NCBI RefSeq assembly: GCF_000264995.1
Contig: NW_006767441.1
Location: 576,255-640,254, forward strand
Direction of reading: 5' to 3'
Source: Punctularia strigosozonata HHB-11173 SS5
Lineage: Eukaryota > Basidiomycota > Agaricomycetes > Corticiales > Punctulariaceae
DNA: 64,000 nt
Below the pieces are notes generated by a model. The model saw only the letters and a list, made by a program, of their open reading frames with translations. It was not told the origin of the DNA and did no database searches. The translations under genes were made by a program, and so were the position numbers. Within the stretch, counting starts at the first letter, position 1, and the number at the start of each line of letters is the position of its first letter. This document shows, piece by piece, positions 25,385-38,291 of the stretch.

Positions 25385-26264
25385 ATGAGTATCACTCGAC
25401 CATTCAGTGCTTTGGATCTTTTCAAGTTTAACAACATGCATGTATGCGTTTCCTCCGTAGTACGCCATATGTTGAATTCCTCTTGGCAGAAACTTGGACA
25501 TATGGACTGAAACAGCGAGTGCCCTCTTCTCAACTCTCTTGCGTGCTCTGACGCTATGCATTCGTCGACCTCTCCGTATAGTACGGCATCCCGTTCTACT
25601 TGAGCTACCTGTCCCGTTGGCCCGATTTATGTTGCGTGCAGGAGGCACCGAATGGGCGCATGATGGGCTACGGTCAGTCACTCTTATTCATTGCTTATTC
25701 ATTGCTTATTCGACATGTTTCCTTATCCCCGAAACCGCTTCATGAACAGTACTCGGGAAGGCGGAAGGGCAGGGTACAGAATGGCACGGGCATGTCACGG
25801 CCATCACGGTTGCGCCGGAGTACCGAAGGCTTTCACTTGCGCGCAAAATGATGAACCTCCTGGAGCATGTGTCTGACGAGGCTTACCGGGTAAGGATAGC
25901 ATACACCCCGAAGTACAGTTGATAACCAATCATTCGTTTTTCTTAGGGATTCTTCGTCGATCTTTACGTCCGGTGTGCGAACCAGGTTGCGATAACCATG
26001 TATGAAGGCATGGGCTACAGCGTCTATCGACGCGTACGAGAATATTACGGTAGCCTTGGGAAGGGGCGCGCTGGCAAAGACGAGGAGGATGCGTTCGGTA
26101 TGTCATTGCCCCGCTTCCGCACCTCCCTCGTCGTTTCCTGCAAATCATCCGTGGCTGATGCATGATCATCAGATATGCGGAAACCTCTCTCGCGCGATCC
26201 GCACCGGCGTTCCGTCCGGACGAATGGAAGAGACATGATTGTTAGCGCGCACGATGTTTCGTAG
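25385..26264 (+). CDS. NAA20: Catalytic subunit of N-terminal acetyltransferase NatB
   Basis: This 183-aa GNAT acetyltransferase modifies the N-termini of proteins starting Met-Asp/Glu/Asn/Gln as nascent chains leave the ribosome, with the Naa25 partner. Six exons: 25385-25437, 25490-25514, 25582-25672, 25750-25889, 25947-26097 and 26173-26264. The family pattern is plain: ITRPFSALDLFKFNNINLD, FYLSYLSRWPDL, HGHVTAITVAPEYRRLSLARKMM and YEGMGYSVYRRV. The acetyl-CoA loop reads RRLSLA, with Ser where many GNATs have Gly, as in yeast Nat3. Introns 1 and 2 need GC donors (GCATGT at 25438 and GCGAGT at 25515), and exon 2 is only 25 nt. Confidence 0.93.
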
Positions 26265-26786
26265 ACGCTTTACGCTTTCGGCTGCTTGCTATAGTGTTTT
26301 TGGCATCCGAGCCGCGGCTTGTTGACCACGCAGTCTGTACGGAATATCTCGAGGAGTGAAATGGCTGTATAGCAGATCAACATCCTTACTCACAAACAAC
26401 GACACCCACACACCAGGAAACAAGCATCAATTTCATCATTATGTACTTCCAGGGGATGACGGAGACTGGGGAATGCGGGGTACAGCGATACAACGACAAA
26501 CAAGCGATGGTCCGCGACGTCCGATGCATCGTACCGTTTGTTCCGTATCATGGTTATGAGCAAGCAGGCAAAGAGAAGCTACAATAACAGCGATTGGCAG
26601 CGTGTGGTATACAAGGGTGTCAGAAAACCTGAGATGTGAGGTGAGGTGGTGGAGAAATGGGCATAGAATTATACTGGTCGGGACCCTGGATCGAAGCACA
26701 CTTCTGGTTCTCTAATCTTGTATTAATGTGAAGCATTCAAAGCATTGGGACCTATTCAAGGGTTTCGTGAACTTCAATCAGGGGGG
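26265..26786. other. Convergent 3' interval
   Basis: 522 bp between the stops of NAA20 and the YTH gene. Only short frames; presumably two 3' UTRs. Confidence 0.5.
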
Positions 26787-29385
26787 TCAGAACTGGACGC
26801 CGCCCATATTCATGAACTGCTGATGCTGGGCGCCGCTCGGGACTGGACTCGGGTGGCGCATCACGCTCTGCATCGCTGCGGGATGGGAGAACTGCTGGGG
26901 AGGCGAGCCCATCGGCACGGGTAGCATCGAGTTCATCGGTGGCACCTGCATATGCTGCGAGGCGTAGGCGAGCGCGTTGGGATTAGACATAGCAAATGGG
27001 TGTTGCTGCGTCGACGACGGCGATGTCGGCGCGGGAGAGGCTTGGAGACGCATAGCCTGCTGCGTCGGGGAAGGCGGTGCCTGGGCGACAGCTTGAGCCT
27101 GCATCTTCTGAAGAGCTTGCAGCTGTTGTTATGTCAGCCACATCCGGAATAGACACAGATGAGTGCGAAGGTTACCTCATAAAAAGCAAAGTCTTGCAAT
27201 AAGGATGTTCTAGCTGGGTGTGTGTGAAAAATGCGTAGCATCTCTTGTCCGGCCTCAGGCAGGAGTTCCTGTGTGTCGCGAGAGTTGGTGACAGGCTTCC
27301 TTTCTTGGGTATTGCTGTCGACTGGTATTAGCCACTGTGTTGCAACAGGCGGACGATTCTTACTTAAGCTTGATGTGACGGAGGTTGGCATTGGGAATGT
27401 CGCGGACGAAAATCCAGCGAACTTTGAAAACACCTTTCCATTTGTCGGAGGCCCACACGGTGCTGCTCCGAGTGTAGTCGACGGGCGTAAGCATCTCCGC
27501 CATCCCGCAGAAGTGGCCACTAGTCGCGGTGAGTTCATGTTCCGGTGATCCGTAACAATAGTTCACACCTGGCATTCACGCTGAAGAAGAGGTAAATAGG
27601 GCCGCGACCAGCGGTTTCTTTGAACGCTTTATCAAGCCTTTTGTTGCCAGGATCCGTCGAGCTCCAAATTTCGTATTTCAAAGACTTGTGGACATCATCC
27701 TCTGTGTACGACTTGATGACAAAATAACGTGCCTAAAAAGGGATGGTTATAAACACGAGCTCAAGTCCAGGCGGTAGATGCTCACGAAAGGTGGTTTGGT
27801 GTCGAAGTTGACTGGATTGTACCCCTTGGTGGCGATCAAACCCGGCACATCGATTGGAGATGTGATCACGTTGTTTGCATCCTGGTACTGACCTCCGATC
27901 TGGCCCTGAGCGGCTTGGCCGAAGTTCGTGCCCACGGGCAACCTTCCAGAACCTGTCGTGCCAACCTGACCCTGCTGATTCAAGTATTGCGGCGGGATGG
28001 ACGGTACGCCAGGAACAGGACCTTTGCCCTGCTGGCTGTAGGCGTAGTTGAGGTTGCCGTTCGACGCGCGCGAACCGAGGATACGATCTTTTTGGTCCCA
28101 AGTGGAAGCATGGGCTGATAGAGAGCGATCGTCGCCAGCGCCGCGCTGTCCCTGTTGCGACAACCCTTGGCCACCTGCGCCGGGGATGTATGGTGCAGCG
28201 CTCATCGGACCATAGCCGCTTTGGATCTGCTGCCCCTTCTGTTGGCCACCAACATCGGTGACCAGTTGAAGGTTTCGCGGTCCGTTAGAACCATTACCGC
28301 GCAAGCCTAGCCCTCATAACAGATTCAATATCCCACTCCAGCGCAAAGCGATCACCGCATACCATTCTGACCATAATTGTAACCTTGCTGGCCCGCGAGC
28401 TCAAGAGTGGCAAGAGCCCGTTGGACATCGTCGATTGGAACACCTCCACCGGCGTACACGGCACCATTCCCGGGGGTGCGCCATTCGCCAGGTGTGCCCC
28501 AAGGAGATCGTGAGGAGGGACTGCCACCATACTGGCCTTGACCTTGTTGCGGTGCCTGCTGTTGCTGTTGCTGCTGCTGCTGCTGCTGCTGCTGTGCACG
28601 CTGGAAGTACGAGTCTTCGGCGTAAGCCGCTTCGTCCTGCTCGTATTCCTCCTCTGCGTTGGTGGGACTTGGACTCCGGGCGGCGGAGTGCCTCATTGCA
28701 CTGGCCGCTTGCACGGTGCCCGAACGCTTGAGGCCGCTGGTGGCAACACGTTTGCCACCATACGTAAGGCTCTGATGCCGACGAACGCCGGAGTCGGCGA
28801 GAGGTGGCGAGGGAATCTGTCCTGGGGCAAAGTTGGCTGCCATCGGTGATGGATTAGACGACTCTTGAGAGTGGGTGTCATCGAGCTGTGTGTGCGACGG
28901 TCAAGGCTGGTATACATTTACTTTAGGCGGTTGACGTACCTCTTCTTCGTTATGAAGACCTCGCATTTCCTTTTCCCAATCTTCTTCGTCCCCTTCATGG
29001 CCTGCGATGGCCGAGAGACTGTTCATCGTGCGAGGCGTCAACGTCCCTGGCTGTCTGCCGCCCGTTCCTTGGAAGGCTGAAGACATCACGCGGATCAGTG
29101 CTGATCTGCAGGCCATCGCAGATCGCATTGCATACCCCGGTGATACTTGGTCGGTAGGGAGGCCTGCCTATGCAGAGAGGAGCTTTTCTCGCCAACGGCG
29201 CCGACACCGCCCACCCAGTCTTGATCTACCACCTCGTCTTCGTCTTGGATATCGAAGCCCTCGGCTTCGTGAGCTTGGGAGATAGGACGCCCGCCAGCGT
29301 GCGCCGTGCGCGAGGCCGCGCTGATGGTGTGGTGCCGACGAACGCCGGAGCCGGTCGATGCGAGCTCGGTGGGCTGAGCGGACAT
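26787..29385 (-). CDS. YTH-domain m6A RNA reader, YTHDF-like
   Basis: This is a 747-aa cytoplasmic-type N6-methyladenosine reader in eight exons: 29385-29147, 29105-28940, 28885-28363, 28306-27786, 27732-27569, 27519-27364, 27314-27176 and 27122-26787. A long disordered N-terminal half (Gln, Gly, Pro, Ser, with a poly-Gln run) precedes the YTH domain at about residues 480-630. The domain keeps [25 protein letters not shown] and [11 protein letters not shown]. Its tryptophans match the aromatic cage for methyladenosine. The C-terminus is Gln/Pro/Met-rich, suited to condensate formation. The motif SGVRRH occurs twice in the N-terminus, with a 17-bp exact DNA repeat. The 41-nt first intron is the shortest I mapped in this gene. 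Confidence 0.93.
28566..28594. repeat. CTG/CAG trinucleotide run (poly-Gln)
   Basis: CTG triplets on the plus strand encode a poly-glutamine tract in the disordered half of the YTH protein. The run is likely to vary in length between strains. Confidence 0.8.
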
Positions 29386-29690
29386 CGTCAGCGTTGTGGG
29401 ATGGTAAGGACGATAGTCTGTTCTCGGTGGCGCCGGGCGTGGTGGGGTCGGCTTGGAGACTTGAGTCTGGGAGTAGTCAAGGAAGAAATAGAAAGCCAGG
29501 AACTTGGAGATGAGATCATGTCCCAAAACGCAAATGTACAGAGCCCGGCCGTCCGAAACTCGGACCCCGCCGATGGGTCACTCATCCCAGCACTGAGTAC
29601 AGATACATTTGGTACATTTGTTTAACATGCCGCTGGCGGTACAGTAAGGGCTACTGTCGCCGCGTACAATGGACATTCGGCATCGCCCCC

Positions 29691-30458
<768 letters not shown>

Positions 30459-30728
30459 TTCTGTCCGTTGTATAGCAGCTAGCTCATCGCAATGTCAGGG
30501 ATGGGACTGTATCAAGAGATGGCGAACATGGCTCACGCGTCTGTATGCGATCGCGACTTGTTACGAGAAGACGGTGGCGGTGACCTGCATGGCATCCCGC
30601 AGACTTCGACCAGCCTCCTCAAACAAAGCCTTCGGAGTCTGCAGCAAGCGGAGATCGAATCTCCCAGACCCTGGCAATTTTGCGTAGTGAACATCCTGAT
30701 TGGCTCCCTGCTCTGTCCACTGGCAGCA

Positions 30729-32190
30729 ATGGCAGACACGAAAGCCGACGGCGACCTCGCAGGTATGTCACCAAAACGGCGCATATACCATGACCTGACT
30801 GGACAATAGTCACCTATTCGCTCATATACTCGTTCCTCACGAAGAAGAACCACGAGAAGGCGGCGCGGGTACTCAAGAAGTCAGTGAAGGATGTGGTGGA
30901 CCTCGACAACTATGCTGCTACCAGTGAGGTGGACGTTGAGATAGACGAGATTGTCAAGCAATGGAAGTCACTCAGCAAGAAGAGCCAGAAGGAGACTAAG
31001 GAATCGGTCTCGTGAGTCCCATCCGCACTCTGTGCAGGCATAGTCGTTAACGGTATGCACAGGACCGAAGAGTCTGACTCGGACTCGGACTCGGCTTCAT
31101 CATCATCATCCTCTTCGTCTTCTGGTTCCTCTCCGGACGACGACGACACTGGTGCGTACATAAACATGCGAGATGTCGAACCTTACCGAGGGATGTAAAG
31201 CACAGAATTCTGATCCGGACTTGTCCTCTGCGTCGACGACCAAAGGAAAGGAAGTGCAGACGGGAAAAAATGTGAAAACTGCGAAACCCCCTTCCTCCGC
31301 AGCCTCATCAGGCTCGCGTACGCTCTCGACCGGGGCCGCGAAATCGGAATCGGGCTCGAGCAGCTCGTCATCCTCTGACGACTCGGATGAGGATAAACCC
31401 GCGAAGGTCGCTATTGCGAAGCCCAATACCTCCAAGAAGACCGCGAAGGAGTCCGAGTCCGAGTCCGAGTCTAGCAGTAGCAGCAGCAGCAGTGACGAAG
31501 ACGACGACCCTCCTAAGAAAACGCAGAAAGCCGTATCAGAGGCTGGGAAACCGGAGCTGAAGCCCACCACCAAAACAAAGAAGACCAAGAGTGCTTCCTC
31601 GTCCTCGTCGTCCAGCAGCTCGTCCAGTTCGGACTCGGACTCGGATTCAGACTTCGAGGCGACCTCAAAACCGCAAACCCCCGCCGAGGAAGCCGGTACT
31701 CCCAAAGTGACGAAGAAGCGACGGACGTCCCTCGGCGGCAGCGCTGTCCCCACCGCAACAAGCGTATCTGCTCCCCCAGCTGCCGAGTCCACGCCAGTTT
31801 CCGCGGCCAATGCAAACAACAAAGGCAAGCGGAAGGTGAACGAACCCTTCAGGCGTATAAAGGTTGACAAGGTTACATTCGTGGACGATCGGTTGCGAGA
31901 CAACACCTACGATGCGAAAGTGTGTTTTTAACCCTGCCATGAGATAGCCCACAATAACCCGCACAAATACAGGGCTTCAGCAGCGTGAATGACTACGGTG
32001 CTCGCGCAAGCAAGGACCTAATTGTTACTCGGGGAGATGGTTTCCGTAAAGAGAAGAACAAGAAAAAGCGAGGAAGTTACCGCGGCGGCGAGATCACTGT
32101 AAGCTTCCCTTCCCCAGTAATACGATATTTCACCGACCACATTTCCGTTGCGTATAGCTGGAGAGTCATAGTTTCAAGTTCACGGACTGA
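30729..32190 (+). CDS. SRP40: Srp40/Nopp140-like nucleolar serine-rich phosphoprotein
   Basis: This 400-aa protein has six exons: 30729-30762, 30810-31011, 31063-31151, 31201-31919, 31973-32098 and 32158-32190. The N-terminus TYSLIYSFLTKKNHEKAA is LisH-like, as in Nopp140. The middle (about residues 80-270) alternates Ser/Asp/Glu blocks with Lys-rich stretches, the pattern phosphorylated by casein kinase 2. The C-terminal SRP40 domain contains FRRIKVDKV, NDYGARASKDLIVTRGDGFRKEK and KKRGSYRGG. Nopp140 proteins are nucleolar chaperones for small nucleolar ribonucleoproteins. The low-complexity core cannot be compared with confidence, but both ends are diagnostic. Confidence 0.9.
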
Positions 32191-32578
32191 TCTTGGCAGG
32201 GTCGGTCACAACAAGGACGCTGCTACGTTAGACGGATCGGGCACGGCAAACCTACGCCTTGCTCAAATCGATCATGCGGGATGTTCATCCCATGACCCGG
32301 GATGACAATCCGCGTCTTCGCGTTTGTTGGCAAAGATCTCACAATAGATCATAATAGGGACACCGTGCAAGCTGTATGACGGGGATGAAAGACAGTAATG
32401 GAAGCTAGCTATGGACGAGTCGTGTCAGCCTCTCAACCTGCGAAGGGGAATTGCCAGCGAACCTACCAATGCGAAAGCGATAGAGTACACACAACAGTAT
32501 CCGCCCAAGAATAGATAGATCTAAAGCCGTAGGTATGTCCCAAACTCCTACCACAAGTTCAACTACGTGCCACCTGCT
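32191..32578. other. Convergent 3' interval
   Basis: 388 bp between the stops of SRP40 and LIS1; no gene seen, probably 3' UTRs. Confidence 0.5.
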
Positions 32579-34344
32579 TCAAGGCATCCAAATCTTGATT
32601 GTCTGATCCACGCTCCCTGTTGCCACCACGTTGAGCAACTTCTCCGGTTCCTCCGCCTTCGCCACGGGCGCGCCATGGCCGTGGCTGGGTCCGGCCGTGG
32701 CGGGGCTGGCCCCCGCAACTGTCTTCCGACCCCATGCGAGGCACTGAACGAAATGACCGTGAGCCTCAACGGTCTTGAGGCACCGCCCGGTGTTGAGTTC
32801 CCATATACGGATTGTCTTGTCATCCGACGCCGAGAGCAGAAATTTGCCCGACGGATGGAAGACGAGTCCTCGAATCCAATTGTCGTGGCCATGCTGCCAT
32901 GTGCACATGATGAGGTCGTCGCGGACATTCAACATGCGAAGTCACTCACGAGTGTGCGTAGCAACTGACCGGTCTGAGCATCCCAGAGCCGAATCGTCCT
33001 GTCGCGAGAGCCGCTAGCTACGAATGCGCCCGGTTTATTTTGTGTCGTTTTCTATGTTCATGCGGTCAGAGCCTTATCAAGCTAAACGCGGGGTAGGTCA
33101 TACCGGTATGCCTGCTAGCTCACGTATAGCTCCGTATGCTGCGATTGGTGCAAACGCGACGACTTCAACAACGTGGTCATGACCTAGCAGCTCCATTTTC
33201 GCCTCTCCGTTGAGCGCATTCCATATCCGTACGGTCTATTGCATAATCAACAACGGAAACTGGAATGTATGCGTACGACTTACGTGGTCGTTTGAACCGC
33301 TGACGAGTAGCTGGCCGTCGTCTGAGGGCCGCACACAACGTACCCACTCGCCATGCCCCGTGATCGTCCGGACTAGATGTCTGCGCGATGTAATGTAAAT
33401 GGCCTTCTCAGCTGTTACAACAAACGCCAAGCATGCTCACGTTGATGCCACTTCAAATACCCGAATCGTCCTGTCCCGGCTAGCGCTGATGATGTACTGG
33501 TCTCCTGGCATGAAACGTACAGATGAGACGGCATGCTCGTGTCCCGGGAATGTCTTCGTGTTCTTCCACTCATTCTGTGTATCCCAGACTTTGATGAACA
33601 AGTCTGATGAACATGTCACTGTCTTGCAAAGACACAACGCATTAGTATCCCGTTTCGAACATAATCAGAATGGACCCGGTGGTTCAAGCTGCAGGCTGGA
33701 TCATGTGTGACGGAAAGGATGGGACACTGACCCAACAAGTTCCCTTTGTTATCGAAATCGCAATCCTGGACGGATTTTGTATGGCCTTTGAGCGTTCGCT
33801 CGAATTCCCCCGTCTCCCAGTCCCAGATCTTCACCGTCGCGTCGTCGCTAGCTGAAGCAAGGATGGAGTATGTTGGATGGAATGCTACGCTGGTCACGGG
33901 GAGTCTGTGGCCGGTGAGGACGTGAGCGGCCGGAGATCGAGGAACCCAGTCGGTTTGCATCGCGGTGCGTTTGGCCGGCGAAAGGGAGAGCTCTTCCTGT
34001 AAAGCAGCGTTTCGATTCTCCAGATCCATTATCTGGAATCGATAATCAGCAGGTGTTACCCTGGGTAAGTCGCGCATAGCTACCTTCTTCTGCAATCGAA
34101 TGACACTGGTCCATTTCTTTTCCAACAGACCGGCATACTTCGACTTCGGTTCAGGTGTATAATCAGTTCCTGAGTTCTCCTTCAGCGCGTTGTATGCCTC
34201 GGTGAAGTTGTTCGCGTGCAGATATTCCAGCATGGATTTGTGTCTAGGTAACGGCGCAGCATGGCTTCAGCAACAGTCCGTTCAACGCAAGCGTAACATT
34301 TTGACATACAACTCGTCCTTCTGCCGTTCCGACAGCAAGGACAT
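32579..34344 (-). CDS. PAC1: Pac1/NudF (LIS1) dynein regulator
   Basis: This 439-aa protein has eight exons: 34344-34310, 34243-34084, 34032-33732, 33618-33441, 33380-33284, 33235-33104, 33051-32950 and 32893-32579. A LisH dimerisation motif (residues about 6-38) leads to a short coiled coil (about 60-85, [20 protein letters not shown]). A seven-blade WD40 propeller follows to the C-terminus (for example [32 protein letters not shown] and IRIWELNTG). Length and order match fungal NudF/Pac1, which binds the dynein motor with NudE and is needed for nuclear migration and spindle positioning. It begins 222 bp from the divergent ARPC1 gene. Confidence 0.95.
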
Positions 34345-34566
34345 CGTGAAAAGGGGTTTCCGTGGACCTGGACGAGCGAGGATGAGGTTGGGTTCAGCTT
34401 GTGCCCGGAGTCGTGACGGTGATGGTTGAAGTAGCCTCGGGTTCAGATGATCGGCGCGCGCGCGTGTACCAGACATCGTCACCGCTCTTCCCTTCCTCCC
34501 AAGACGCAGTAGTAGACTGCTCGTCCTCTGCGTCGTGATTCCTGATCATATCCTCACCGAAACATA

Positions 34567-36080
34567 ATGTCTGCTCCTGAGGTGTACAATATCTCCCAGA
34601 CGCCTATAACGTCCCATGCCTTCAACCCCGACCGCAGCCGTGAGCACGACATGCGACTCCACACGATTATATGTGGTAACCTCTTGAATTCTAGAGGTTG
34701 CCGTGAGCCTCAAGTCCAACGAGGTCACGATCCTCTCTAGCCAGGGCTCGGAATGGGTGCCGACCGAGACTCTGTCGGAGGTGCGTATTCCCTCACTGGC
34801 GCAGCCTGCCGTCTCTGGCGCTGAATGGGATCGATAGCACGATAAAGCCATAACTTCCATCGACTGGGCGCCAAACACCAACCGGATCGTGACCGCCTCG
34901 CAGGACCGAAACGCATACGTGTGGCAACTCACCCCCGATCCAACCACCGGCCAGACGGTGTGGAAGCCTACGCTCGTGTTGCTGCGCATCAATCGCGCAG
35001 CTACGTACGTGCGCTGGAGCCCCAAGGAGGACAAGTTTGCCGTGGCCAGTGGTGCCAGGTATGTCCATTGTCCGCGCATTGAGCAAGAGTTGATTGTTGC
35101 TCGTTTAGGGCGATTGCTATCTGCTCCTTTGACTCCGAGAACGACTGGTGGGTCTCAAGGCTACTCAAGAAACCGATCCGATCCACCGTCCTGTCCGTTG
35201 ATTGGCACCCCAACAATGTCCTGCTCGCTGCGGGCTCGGCGGACATGAAAGCACGCGTATTCTCTGCCTTCATCAAGGATGTTGACAAGAGGTCAGTCTC
35301 CCGATTCCCGGGATCAGCGATCTCTCATTGTCAGAATCCCCGATACTGATCTCTATCATTGCAGGCCAGCTCCGACCGTCTGGGGCGAAAAGCTCCCATT
35401 CAACACCATTTGCGGCGAATACTCGAGCCCGTCTGGCGGATGGGTCCACGCCGTCGGCTTCTCGCCCTCCGGTGACGTTCTCGCGTTCGCGAGTGAGTCT
35501 GTGGATTTGATCCCGATGCGAAGCGTGCCTCTCATCATGATCATGATATCTCACAGGCCATGATAGCACGATCAGCATTGTCTACCCAGGTGGCCCAGCG
35601 ATACACACTATCAGGATCAACACGCTCCCGCTGGTCACGTTGACCTGGACTACCGAGGACGCGCTCGTCGCCGCGGGGCACGACTGTCAGCCACTGGTGT
35701 TCTCGGGCAACGAACAAGCCTGGTCGCTCATCGGAAGTTTGGATGCCAAATCCGGGGCAGGAAGCAAATCGTCCGGTTTCGGCGGTGGGTCGCCTGTCGT
35801 GGGTCGCCTGAACAGCGCGGCATTCAATACCTTCAAGAACGCGGCTGAACGCGGCCAGAGCGGTGGCGCGACCGAAGCAGCTCGCGGCTCCGGTGATACG
35901 GTACTTCACACTGTTCACCAGAACACTATCTTGAGCGTCCGGCCGTATGCAGGCGGACCTGGAGCGGTGACACACGTCAGCACCTCTGGCGTCGACGGTA
36001 GGCTGGTCGTGTGGGACGTGAACGCAATTGCGGAGGGTGGGCTTGCGAGCAAGCTGGCATCTAAGCTGAGACTGCAGTAA
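34567..36080 (+). CDS. ARC40: Arp2/3 complex subunit 1 (ARPC1, p41)
   Basis: This 404-aa WD40 protein has six exons: 34567-34639, 34695-34780, 34838-35058, 35109-35291, 35365-35492 and 35557-36080. The ARPC1 hallmarks are [68 protein letters not shown] and [24 protein letters not shown]. The insert between the last blades, with Ser/Gly-rich KSSGFGGGS, corresponds to the loop that contacts Arp2/3 partners in known structures. It nucleates branched actin for cortical patches and endocytosis. Its stop lies only 47 bp from that of convergent DAD3. Confidence 0.95.
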
Positions 36081-36127
36081 ACGTGAATGGATGTATGCTA
36101 TGGCTTTAGACAATCGTACGGATCTGA

Positions 36128-36635
36128 CTATGCTCGCATGGTCGTGTCGAAGGAAGCCTCGTCCGTGCTTTCGTTATTCTCATGGGAGTCGTCGCCGTCG
36201 GGGACTGAGTTGATGACACTCCATACGGAGGCCTTGTACTGTGGGACACGATGTCAGAAGGTGCATAATCCGAGATAGAAACATTCCCTCGATCCATAGC
36301 AACCCTGCGAGGTCTACGGCGCTGTCGGGCGAAGGGATACACCTACGAGAGTGAATACGAAGCCCATCTTGCTCTCCAAAACGCGTAGCTGTTGAATGAG
36401 CGAGTCGTTGGGGGCTTCTGCAAGCCTGCGAGTCTGTGCGAGCAACTGGAAGGACGTGACAACCCGTTCGCCAGGCGTGATGCTGAACGGCGAGACGCAC
36501 CTGTTTCAAATGCACATTGAGCTTGGCATACTCCCACAGCACTTGGGCCTCTGTCGGCGTCAAATCCTGACTGGACTCGTATGGATTCGAGGACAATATC
36601 TCTGCGTCCGAATCACTGCTCTTTGCCGCCTGCAT
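36128..36635 (-). CDS. DAD3: DASH/Dam1 kinetochore complex subunit Dad3
   Basis: This is a 114-aa protein in three exons: 36635-36501, 36445-36347 and 36238-36128. After an acidic/serine leader it reads NPYESSQDLTPTEAQVLWEYAKLN, LLAQTRRLAEAP, LRVLESKMGFVFTL and YKASVWSV. That is the full order of conserved Dad3 blocks. The DASH complex couples kinetochores to microtubule plus ends and is restricted to fungi. The last acidic tail (about 25 residues) is longer than in yeast. The 3' end is almost contiguous with ARPC1 on the other strand, so the mature transcripts probably overlap. Confidence 0.9.
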
Positions 36636-37326
36636 GGAGGGGAAGGAGCCGAGGGATGTGTGGCAGTGCTCGCCACGATGCCTTCGGCCACCCCGCTGAT
36701 CGCCGCAATGGACGCGCTTTGTTCGCGAACATGTGCGTCGCCGCAAAGCGAATGGCTGGCGCGATCACATTGCATAGCATACTACTGATCTCAAAGTGAT
36801 CTTCTGCGCAGAACGTTGTCGACGATCATCTGGTCGCCATCAAGCCTCCTAACAGGGCCTTCTTTTACACCCCGCAACGTTCTCCTCGCTGCTTATTGTC
36901 TTGCCATACCAGGAGAACAATTGGACCGTCATGCCTCGTTCGGCGCTAGTCTCACAACCACGTCCCTCGGACGACCCAATACAATAATCTGCGGCGCATC
37001 TCCGCCCCGTGCGTATCCCCGGTCCCGGCATAAAGCACAGTTCAGATCCGCCGCGAAGCGCCCTTGCTCCGGTGCGCACCTGCCAGTTCAGGTCCCTGTC
37101 TCATCTCGCCCGGACGGTCGCAAAACACGAAGACAATAGTCCAAATTGATCCCGCCACCGCTGGATGGGAGGCAAACAACCTAAAAGCACCCCACCGACT
37201 CGACACGCTCGCTTGCCCCTGGAGGACCACCCTTCCACCCGTCGCTTGTCATCATCTCCCGACTTTACTTTTATCATCAGCTCGGCACCGGGCCCAAATC
37301 TAAGACACTGTAATAATCGGCGGTCA
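36636..37326. other. Divergent promoter interval DAD3 / BTB gene
   Basis: 691 bp between two divergent starts. Short frames only; the part next to the BTB gene is C/T-rich, as often seen in fungal core promoters. Confidence 0.5.
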
Positions 37327-38291
37327 ATGACGTTTATTCCACGCCCGTTTCCTCCTCCCGCCCTTGTCGGCGTCCCGCTCGAGTACATCAAGGTTCAGCT
37401 TCACGAGCTTGCACCTCAGTACTGGGCCTCACCAGATACGGCGGACTGTACCATCGGTCAGTTGCATCCATGCTCGTCCGCGATCTCTGCTCATCATGCG
37501 GACTTGTGCAGTTGTACCGATTCCGCTGAAGCAGGCAGACACTCCGGATGCCCCCTTGTTCCCGCCGGGCACGCTGGGCTCTGCACGTAGAGCTGCCGCT
37601 CATGATCCCTCGGGCACTGGCAGGCGCGCCACGGAGCCTTCAATGCCATTCGCACCTCGGATACTCATGAGGGTTAGCTGGCACATCTCGTTCGAAGTCA
37701 ACTCAACTAATCACCAGACCGCAGCTCCACGTGGACTACCTATCTGCGCATTCGCCGTTCTTTCGCGCGCTGTTCAGCGGTACCTTGCCGATGGACCTCT
37801 TGAGCTCGAGGTCGCCCAGTTCCTGTCAATCTCAATCAAAGCTTTCTCCCCGCCTAATATCCTCCTCGACGACTCAAATATCCGTCTTCATCCCCGTTCC
37901 CGATGCGTCCTCATTCCGCGTCCTGATTCACTGGATATACTTTGGCCAGACGCAACTCCTCGCCGAGTGCCTCGCGCGCGGCGTGGTGAGTTGGGAGGGT
38001 GTCGCCCGAAACGTCGAGTACCTGCAACTCGGGAACGAGATCAGGTCCTTCCTCGGTGGTTGGTGGGCAACGTACCTACGGCCGGGTGCGTTAGAACTGA
38101 AAGCCGACTCAGACGATGAAGAACTGGAGGATGTCGTGAGCGGGAGCGAAAGTGAGGCTGGGAGCGAATTCTCCACGACGGAGTCCGACGATGACGACGA
38201 CGACGACGACGCGGAGTTCTACGCCAATGCATGTCGTTCACAAGATGACCGCATATCGCCGAGAGGGAGGCAGCGTACACGATCCCCATAG
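37327..38291 (+). CDS. BTB/POZ-like domain protein
   Basis: This 285-aa protein has three exons: 37327-37456, 37512-37672 and 37725-38291. The segment LHVDYLSAHSPFFRALFSG is a typical BTB core (side chains before FRALFSG). The later pieces FRVLIHWIYFGQ and YLQLGNEIRSFL match the second half of the fold, with a Ser-rich insertion between the two halves. The C-terminal 60 residues are very acidic (Asp/Glu/Ser runs), then basic. Such basidiomycete BTB proteins are usually of unknown role; a Cul3 adaptor function would be a guess. The first in-frame ATG is at 37327. Confidence 0.78.

Noticed and set aside
30493-30809. 105-codon frame upstream of SRP40
   Set aside because: It overlaps the first SRP40 exon in another frame and lies within the divergent promoter of RIB4/SRP40.
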